From assembly GCA_010029175.1 (NCBI GenBank), contig RGNC01000016.1, positions 1 through 20,112 on the forward strand: DNA of 20,112 nucleotides, in the 5' to 3' direction. How positions within the stretch are numbered: position 1 is the first letter of the stretch; each line of letters opens with the position of its first letter. A program made the position numbers and the translations under genes. Shown piece by piece: positions 7,301 through 16,300 of this stretch. This DNA is from Synechococcaceae bacterium WB8_1B_136. GTDB taxonomy: Bacteria > Cyanobacteriota > Cyanobacteriia > PCC-6307 > Cyanobiaceae. Below the pieces are notes generated by a model that saw only the letters and a program-made list of their open reading frames with translations, ran no database searches and was not told the DNA's origin.

Positions 7301-10300
7301 ACCGGGTTGTCGTTCCTGAACGACGGCACCGCCTCGGCCCCGATCTTCTCGGCGGGAGTGAGCAGCAGCCTGAGCCCGCTCACGCCGACGATTTCCGGTT
7401 CCAACCTCACCTGGGATTTCGGCACCCTCAGCAACAACGACCGCGACAACACGATCGACGACACGATCGCGCTCGAGTTCAACGCCCTGGTCACCAACAG
7501 CAGCGGCAACACCAACGGCACCACCCGCAAGAACACCGCCACGGTGAGCTTCACCGGCGGCACCGCCAGCGGCAGCGCCGATGTGAAGATCAGCGAGCCA
7601 GCCATCACGATCAGCAAGGCGGTCAGCCCCAGCAGCAATGTGCAGGCTGGCGACACGCTCACTTACACGGTGACGGTGAGCAACGCGGCGAACCGCGCCG
7701 ATGCCTTCGATCTCGTGCTCAATGATGCCCTGGGCAACCTGGGCAGCAACTTCGATCTAACGAGCGTCACCCTGCCAGCCAGCCTGCCGGCAGGCACAGG
7801 CTCGATCAACAACACCTCCGTCACGAGCGCCGCCAGCGCCGCGGCGGGCGATCGGATCCAGCTCAGCATCGACCGGCTGAACAGCGGCCAGAGCTTCAGC
7901 TTCACCTACACGGGCGTGGTGCTGACCGCCATTCAACCCGGCACCACCCTCACCAACACCGCCAACGTCACCTACACCGGTTTGCCGGGCACCGGCACGC
8001 CCAATGGGACCGGCGGCAACACCACCGGCAGCACCACCCCTGGGGGCTCCGGTGCTGCCAACGGAGAGCGTGACGGCAGTGGCGGCAGCCTCAACAACTA
8101 CGCCAAGAGCGCCAACCAATCGGTGGTGAGCCAGGCCCTTGGTGCCATCAAGAGCACCCGGCTCACCTCCGAGGCCCACACCAGCGGCAACGACGTGGTG
8201 ATCGGCGAGATCGTGCGCTTTCGGCTCAAGACGGACCTCCCCCAGGGAACCGTCGGCAAAGCGACCATCCGCGACGCCCTGCCTTCAGGACTGACGTTCC
8301 TGAATGACAACACGGCAACGCTGGCCTTCGTCGCCGTCAATGCCGCCGATCTGAGCTGGAACCTTGGGCCGATCGATCCGTACTACCTGCCGAGCATCGG
8401 CAACAACAACACGGTGATCCCCACTGCCAGCTACGCACCGACGATCGCGGGGCAGACGCTGAGCTGGAATCTGGGAGCGATCGTGAACAGCAACGCCGAT
8501 CCGACGCAGATCGAGTCGGTAGTGATCGAGTTCAACGCCCTGGTGGCAAACGTGGCCGGCAACCAGGCCGGCAGAACCATCACCAACAGCTTCATCGCCA
8601 GCGCCGGCCTCGACGGCGCTTTGGTGGAGAGCACCTCCAGCGCACCGCCCCTGTCGGTGCGGGAACCGCTGCTGCAGACCGACAAGACGGCGGTGATCCA
8701 GAAGACGGGAGCCAGCGGAAACGCCAACGCCACCCCCGGCGACACCCTCGTCTACACGGTCACGATCCGCAATACGGGTACGGCGAAGGCCTTCAACCTC
8801 GTCATCGACGACAACCTCGATGCCCTGGGCATCAACTTCGATCTCAGCGGCGCGCCTTCGGTCGTGCAGAGCCAGCCGGCGGCGCCAGCTGTGATCGACA
8901 ACTCGATCTTCAACGGCAGCAACGGCCTGAGTGACCGCATCCAGCTGCTGGTGACGGAGCTGGACATCAATCAATCGGTCACCATCACCTATCAGGGGGT
9001 TCTGGCGGCAACACTGCCGCCAGGCACAGCCCTCACCAACAGCGCCAGCGTCAGCTACACCAGCCTGCCAGGCACAGGTACAGCCAACGGCAGCGGTGGC
9101 AACAGCACCGGCAGCACAACCCCGGGAGCATCTGGAGCGACCAACGGCGAGCGCAACGGCAGCGATGGCCCCGGTGGGCTGAACGACTACCTCAGCAGCA
9201 AGACCCTGATCCTGATCGCCAACCGCCCACCGGTGGCGGTGAACGACACTGGCTCCGCGGTCGAAGCCGGCGGTCGCTTCAACAGCGTTGCCGGCTCCAA
9301 CGCCAGCGGCAACCTGCTGGCCAACGACACCGACCCCGATCCCGCCGATAACCCGCTGACCCTCAAGGGAACGGTGACCGGCATTCGAACGGGAGCCACC
9401 GAGGGAGCTGGAACGTCAGGGTCCATTGGATCGCCGCTGCTGGGTAGCTATGGGCAGCTGATCGTCAATGCTGACGGCAGCTTCACCTACAGCATCGACA
9501 ACAACGACCCGATTGTTGATTCCCTCGATCCAGGCGCCACGCTGACGGAAGTCTTCAACTACACCGTCTCCGATGGGGCGTTGAGTGATATCGGCCTGCT
9601 CACCATCACGATCCAGGGCGTCAATGACGCCCCCGTGGCCACCGACGACATTGGCGTGGCCATTGAAGCGGGGGGCAGCCTCAATGGCACCCCCGGCGCG
9701 GATGCCAGGGGCAATGTGATCAGCAACGATCGCGACGTTGACAACGCCGATGGCAACAATCAGGTGGCCCCTCCCCAGGGCAAGGTGGTGTCGTTCCGCA
9801 CCGGAGGCAAGGAGGGTTCCGGAACATCGGGCAGCCTGGGTGTGGCACTCAAGGGGTTGTATGGCTCGCTGACACTCAATGCCGATGGCAGCTACCGCTA
9901 TGTGCTGGACAACAGCAATCCCACGGTGGATGCACTCAACCCCGGTGACACCCTCACCGAGGCATTCAATTACACCCTGCAGGATCACCCAGCCGGCCTC
10001 AGCGATACCGCCGTTCTCACCCTGACGATCCGCGGCAGCAACGATGCCCCGGTGGCCAGCAACGATGTGGGCTCGGCGATTGAGGCGGGCGGCATCCTCA
10101 ACGGCACACCTGGAGCCAATGCCAGCGGCAACGTGCTGGCCAACGACACCGATGTCGACTCCAACGACACACCGTCATTGAACGGCACAGTCGTCTCATT
10201 CCGCACCGGATCAAACAAGGGCTCTGGAACAGCAGGCGCCATTGGTGTGCCATTGCGGGGCCTCTACGGATCGATCACGTTTCAGGCCAATGGCACCTAC

Positions 10301-13300
10301 GTCTACGTCGTCGACAATGCAGATCCGACGGTTGATGCACTCGATCCAGGCGCCTTCCTGAGCGAATCGTTCAACTACACCGTCTCCGACGGTGCCCTCA
10401 CCGATATCGGTGTGCTGACGATCACAATCACCGGAGCCAATGATACGCCTGAGGCCGCTGATGACATCGGCAATGCCATTGAGGCCGGAGGTATCCGCAA
10501 TGGCACCCCAGGCAGCAATGCCGTGGGCAACGTGATCAGCAACGACCGCGATGTGGACGCGGCAGATGGCAACAATCTCACAGGGCCGCCGCAGGGGACG
10601 ATCACGGCCGTGCGCACTGGCGACAGGGAAGGAAGCGGCACGAGCGGTGTGGTGGGGACAGCACTGCAGGGTCTCTATGGCGCGCTGACGCTCAAGGCAG
10701 ACGGTTCTTATGTGTATGTGGTTGACAACAGCCTCCTCGATGTGGATTCGCTCGACGCCGGATCCGCACTGCGCGACTCGTTCAACTACAGCCTGCTCGA
10801 CCATCCCGGTGGTCTGATCGATACAGCGGTGCTGACCATCATCATCACCGGCGCCAATGATGCACCCGTTGCCGTCAATGACACCGGCACCGCACTGGAA
10901 GCCGGCGGAACACTCAACGGCACCGCAGGCTCCAATGCCAGCGGTAATGTGCTGCTCAACGACACCGACGTGGATGCTGGCGACACGCCGGCCCTGAATG
11001 GCTCTGTAAGCGCCATCCGCACCGGTGCCAGCGAGGGGGCGGGAACGGCCGGTTCGATCGGGTCTGGACTGGCGGGCATGTATGGCACGCTCACGATCAA
11101 CGCCAACGGCACCTACATCTACGTTATTGACAACAACAACCCGGTTGTTGATGCACTCGATCCCGGTGCCAGCCTGACCGAGAGCTTCAACTACACCGTG
11201 CGTGATCGCCCCGGCGGCCTCAGCGACATCGGCGTTCTCACCATCACCATCACCGGGGCCAACGACGCCCCGATCGCAAACAACGACGTCGGCACAGCCC
11301 TTGAATCCGGCGGCACGTTCAACGGCACGGCCGGCAGCGATGCCAGCGGCAATGTGATCAGCAACGATCGTGATGTGGATACGGCAGATGGGGCAAATCT
11401 GGTTGCCCCACCCCTGGCATCGGTGCTGTCGATCCGCAGTGGCGACAAGGAAGGTCTTGGCAACGCCGGCAGCCTGGGAGCAGCCCTGGCTGGCGCCTAC
11501 GGAAGCCTGACCCTCAATGCCGACGGAACGTACATCTATGTGGTGGACAATGCCAACGCCACGGTGGATGCGCTCAACCCCGGCGATGTGCTGACGGAGA
11601 CGTTCAATTACACCGTTCAGGACCATCCCGGCGGCCTCAGCGACACCGCCGTTCTGACCATCAACATCAACGGGGCCAATGATGCGCCGGTGGCCAGCGA
11701 CGATGCCGGCACCGCCATCGAGGCTGGCGGCATCAGCAACAGCCTCGGTGGAGCCGATGCCACCGGCAATGTGCTGCTCAACGACACCGACGTGGACTCG
11801 AACGACACTCCTGCCATCAATGGCACGATCGTCGGCATCCGCCGTGGAGCGACAGAGGGAGCAGGCACGGCCGGAACCCCGGATGGCAGTGGCGGGTTCG
11901 TGCTGGTGGGGAGCTTCGGCACCCTCACGATCGCCGCCAACGGCACCTACAGCTATGTGGTGGACAACGCCAACGCCACGGTCGACGCGCTCAACCCCGG
12001 CGATGTGCTGACGGAGTCATTCAACTACTCGGTGCTCGATCATCCAGGCGGACTGACGGACATTGCGATTCTGACCATCACGATCGAAGGCGCTCAGGAT
12101 GGCAATGCCACCGCCAACACCCTCATCGCCGGTGAAGCGGGTGGCGTGAACAACGGCTCCGGTGGTTTTCCCGGCCGCGGTGATCTGCTCGACAATCCCA
12201 CGCTCCCACCTGGGACCGTGGTGAGCGCCATCCGGCTAGGCAACACTCCGGGTTCAGGCGCGGCAGGGAGTGTCGATGCAGCCGGAAACCTGGTGCTCAC
12301 GGGTCTCTACGGCACCCTGACCGTCAAGCCCAATGGCGACTCCATCTACCGGATCAACAACAGCAATCCTGTGGTTGATGCGCTCGATCCGGGCGACACG
12401 CTCAGCGAATTCTTCAATTACGACGTCAGCGACGGCAATGGTACGAGCACCGCTGTGCTCACAGTCAACATTCAGGGCAGCAACGACACTCCTGTTGCCG
12501 CCAACGACAGCGGCACAGCTGTTGAGGCCGGCGGAACGTTGAACGGCACGGCAGGCAGCAATGCCAGCGGCAATGTGATCAGCAACGATCGCGATGTTGA
12601 CGGCAACGACGGTGCCAACAGCGTGGCACCACCGCTGGCCACGATCACGGCCATCCGCCGAGGCGCCAAGGAAGGCGCGGGTCTCGCCGGTACGGCGATC
12701 CCAGGAGGAGGCTTCCAGCTTGTCGGCTTCTACGGAACCCTCACCATCGCCGCGAATGGAAGCTACAGCTATGTGGTGAATAACAGCAACCGCATCGTCG
12801 ATGAACTGGATGCCGGTGATTTCATCATCGAGTCGTTCAACTACACCGTTCTCGATCACCCAAGCGGCCTGACTGACACCGCTGTTCTCAACATCCGCAT
12901 CAACGGTGCCAACGATGCCCCCGTCGCCAGCGACGACAGCGGCAGCGCCCTGGAAGCGGGTGGGATGGCTAATGGCACCGCCGGCAGCAATGCCACCGGC
13001 AACGTGCTCAGCAACGACACCGATGTCGATCGCGATGACACACCTGCGCTCAACGGAGCGGTGACTTCGATTCGCATCGGTGCCACGGAGGGTTCCGGCA
13101 CGGCCGGGACTGCCGATGGAAGCGGTGGATTCGTGCTGACAGGCAGCTATGGAGTCCTCACCATCCGTGCCAACGGCAGCTACACGTATGTGGTCAACAA
13201 CAGCAATCCGACTGTTGATGCGCTCAGCCCGGGCCAGAGCCTCAGCGACGAGTTCAACTACACGGTGAGTGACCGCGGTGGCCTCACCGACATCGCACGG

Positions 13301-16300
13301 CTGACGATCAGGATCGACGGGGCCAATGATGCCCCGATCGCCGCCAACGACACCGGTACGGCAGTGGAGGCGGGTGGCACCTTGAACAGCGCGGCCGGCA
13401 GCAATGCCAGCGGCAATGTGATCAGCAACGATCGCGATGTCGACAATAACGATGGCGCCAATCTGAGTGCCCCTCCCCTCGCCACGATCACAGCCATCCG
13501 CCGGGGTGCAAAGGAAGGTGTGGGCCTCGCCGGTACTGCCATCGCTGGAGGTGGCTTCGAGCTAGTCGGCTTCTACGGCACCCTGACGATCAGGGCCGAT
13601 GGTTCCTACACCTATGTGGTGAATAACAGCAACCGCTTCGTCGAAGCGTTGGATGCCGGCGACTTCATCATCGAATCGTTCAACTACACCGTTCTCGATC
13701 ACCCCAGCGGCCTGACTGATACCGCCGTTCTCAACATCCGCATCAACGGTGTCAACGACGCCCCCGTCGCCAGCGACGACAGCGGTGCGGCCTTGGAAGC
13801 CGGTGGGGTAGCCAATGGCACCGCCGGCAGCAATGCCACCGGCAACGTGCTCAGCAACGACACCGACGTGGATCGCGACGACACGCCGCCGTTGAATGGA
13901 ACCGTCACGGCGATCCGCACCGGTGCCAGCGAAGGAGCGGGCACGGCGGGGACGCCTGACGGTGCCGGAGCTTTTGTGGTCCGTGGTGCCTACGGCACCC
14001 TCACCATCAACGGCAACGGCTCCTACACCTACGTCGTCGACAACAGCAATCCAAGCGTGGACGCCCTCAGCCCGGGCCAGACACTCCTGGAGAGCTTCAA
14101 CTACAGCGTGCGCGACACCGGCGGCCTCACCGACACGGCCGTCCTCACCATCACGATCAACGGGGCGAATGATGCTCCGACCGCAAGCAACGACACCGGC
14201 GCAGCCATTGAGGCAGGCGGCACCCGCAACGGCAGCCCCGGTGCCAACGCCAGTGGCAACGTGCTCAGCAACGACACGGATGTCGACAACAACGACACGC
14301 CATTGCCTGGCAAGGGCACGGTCACGGCCATCCGCTCCGGTTCTAGGGAGGGTTCAGGCACACCCGGCACCCCGGATGGCAACGGTGGCTTCCTGCTGGC
14401 TGGCACCTACGGCACGCTCAGCATCCGTGCTGACGGGGCCTACACCTACACGCTCAACAACGCCAATCCCGAGGTGGATGGTTTGGACGCGGGCGACCGA
14501 CTGATCGAGTCGTTCAATTACACCGTGCGTGACACCGGCGGCCTCACCGACACGGCCGTGCTGACCATCACGATCACCGGAGCCAACGATGCCCCCGTCG
14601 CCAGCGACGACAGTGGCACAGCAACGGAAGCCGGTGGGGTGCGCAACGGCACTGGTGGTGCCGACGCCACCGGCGATGTTCTGGACAACGACAGCGATGT
14701 CGATCGCTCTGACACACCGGCGATCAACGGCACGATCACCGCGATCCGCCTGGGTGGCGTGGAGGGCTCAGGAAACGCCGGCACGGTGGGCGCGGCCCTG
14801 CAGGGGCTCTATGGCTCGCTCACAATCCAAACCGATGGCAGTTACCGCTATGTGATTGACAATGCCAACCCAACGGTCGAAGCCCTGAATCCGGGCGATC
14901 GCCTGAGCGAAAGCTTCAACTACACCGTGCGCGACACGGGCGGCCTCACCGACACGGCCGTGCTGACCATCACGATCCTGGGCAGCAATGATGCCCCCGT
15001 GGCCAGCGATGACATCGGAATCGCCAAGGAAGCCGGAGGGATCAACAACAGCAGTGGCGGCGCCAACGCCAGCGGCAACGTGCTCAGCAACGACACCGAC
15101 GTCGACAGCAACGACACACCACTGCCCAGCAAGGGAACGGTCACGGCCATCCGCACCGGCGCGGTTGAAGGGACGGGAACGGCCGGCAGCGTTGCTACCG
15201 CTCTTCAGGGGCAATACGGCAGTCTGCTGATCAATGCCAACGGCAGCTTCACCTACGTGGTGAACAACAACGACCTGACGGTGGAACGACTGAACCAAGG
15301 CGACAGTCTCACCGAATTTTTCAACTACACCGTGCAGGACCACAGCGGTGGACTCACGGACATCGCCGTGCTCGCCATCACGGTTGAGGGAACCAACGAC
15401 AACCCCAAAGCCAGTGATGACTACATCGGCCGGTTGACCTCCGGCCAGAGCGGCACCATCCGTGTGATTGCCAACGACGCCGACATCGATTCCAGGCTGG
15501 TGCCGAGCACGATCAAGATCGAAGGAACGGCGAATCCAGGCGAACCACTTGTTGTTCCCGGCCAGGGCACCTGGAGTGTGGACCCTGACAATGGCGACAT
15601 CACCTTCACACCAGAGCCGGGTTTCACAACAAGCCCAACCCCGATCAAGTACACCATCCAGGACGAACAGGGCGCCACCAGCAATCCAGCCACGGTTTAC
15701 ATCAACTACGACAGCCCATCAGTTGGGCCCGAGCCGCCGATTCCCGTCACCGAAGCGAGGCCCGTCAACCTGTTCCTGCTGCTCGACAACTCCACCTCCA
15801 TGCAGGGGCTTGACCCTTCAGGCGTGACCCGTCTTGAGGCCCAGAACCGCCTGGCCTTCTATTACGGCCTCAAGCCTGTCTTCAACAACGCTGGCTACAT
15901 CTTCAAGAAGGGTGATCAACTCGGCTTCAATGGCGATGTCCAACTCACCAACAGCCAGAGCCTCGCCACCGAAATCCTCAACTGGGAGCTGATTGACAAT
16001 CCCTCCGATACTAAAACGGCCCAACAGGTCACCATTCACACGATCGACTTCAGCTACCTGGTCACCCACACCAAAACGGTGATCAACAACACCAGCACCG
16101 GCGAGGGTGTCACTCTGGCCAGCGATGTACTGGCAACGACCACACCCGACCAGCAGTACGGCAGCAGCACCAGCGCCGACTGGATCGCGCGTGGCCTGCC
16201 TGCACCCAGCACCCTGGATGCCTATACAGCCCCGGGCACTCCCGGCAACCGCTACAGCGGCACTGAAATGCTGGGGGCGCTCACGGCGCTCAAAGACTTG

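Noticed and set aside
10211..11626. 471-codon antisense open frame opposite the VCBS repeats, and similar shorter ones (8285-8974, 9416-9988, 12254-12859, 14768-15343)
   Set aside because: They recur in the same phase relative to the repeats, so they are by-products of the repeat codon pattern and high GC; the translations show repetitive, fold-less composition.
133..14902. GCGATCGC octamers (133, 308, 4110, 6332, 14895) as possible operator sites
   Set aside because: This is the HIP1 palindrome common across cyanobacterial genomes, and the copies fall mostly within genes.
9233..15406. CRISPR-like regularly spaced repeats
   Set aside because: The periodicity of about 400 bp is coding, in frame and diverged like protein repeats; there are no short identical repeats with unique spacers.
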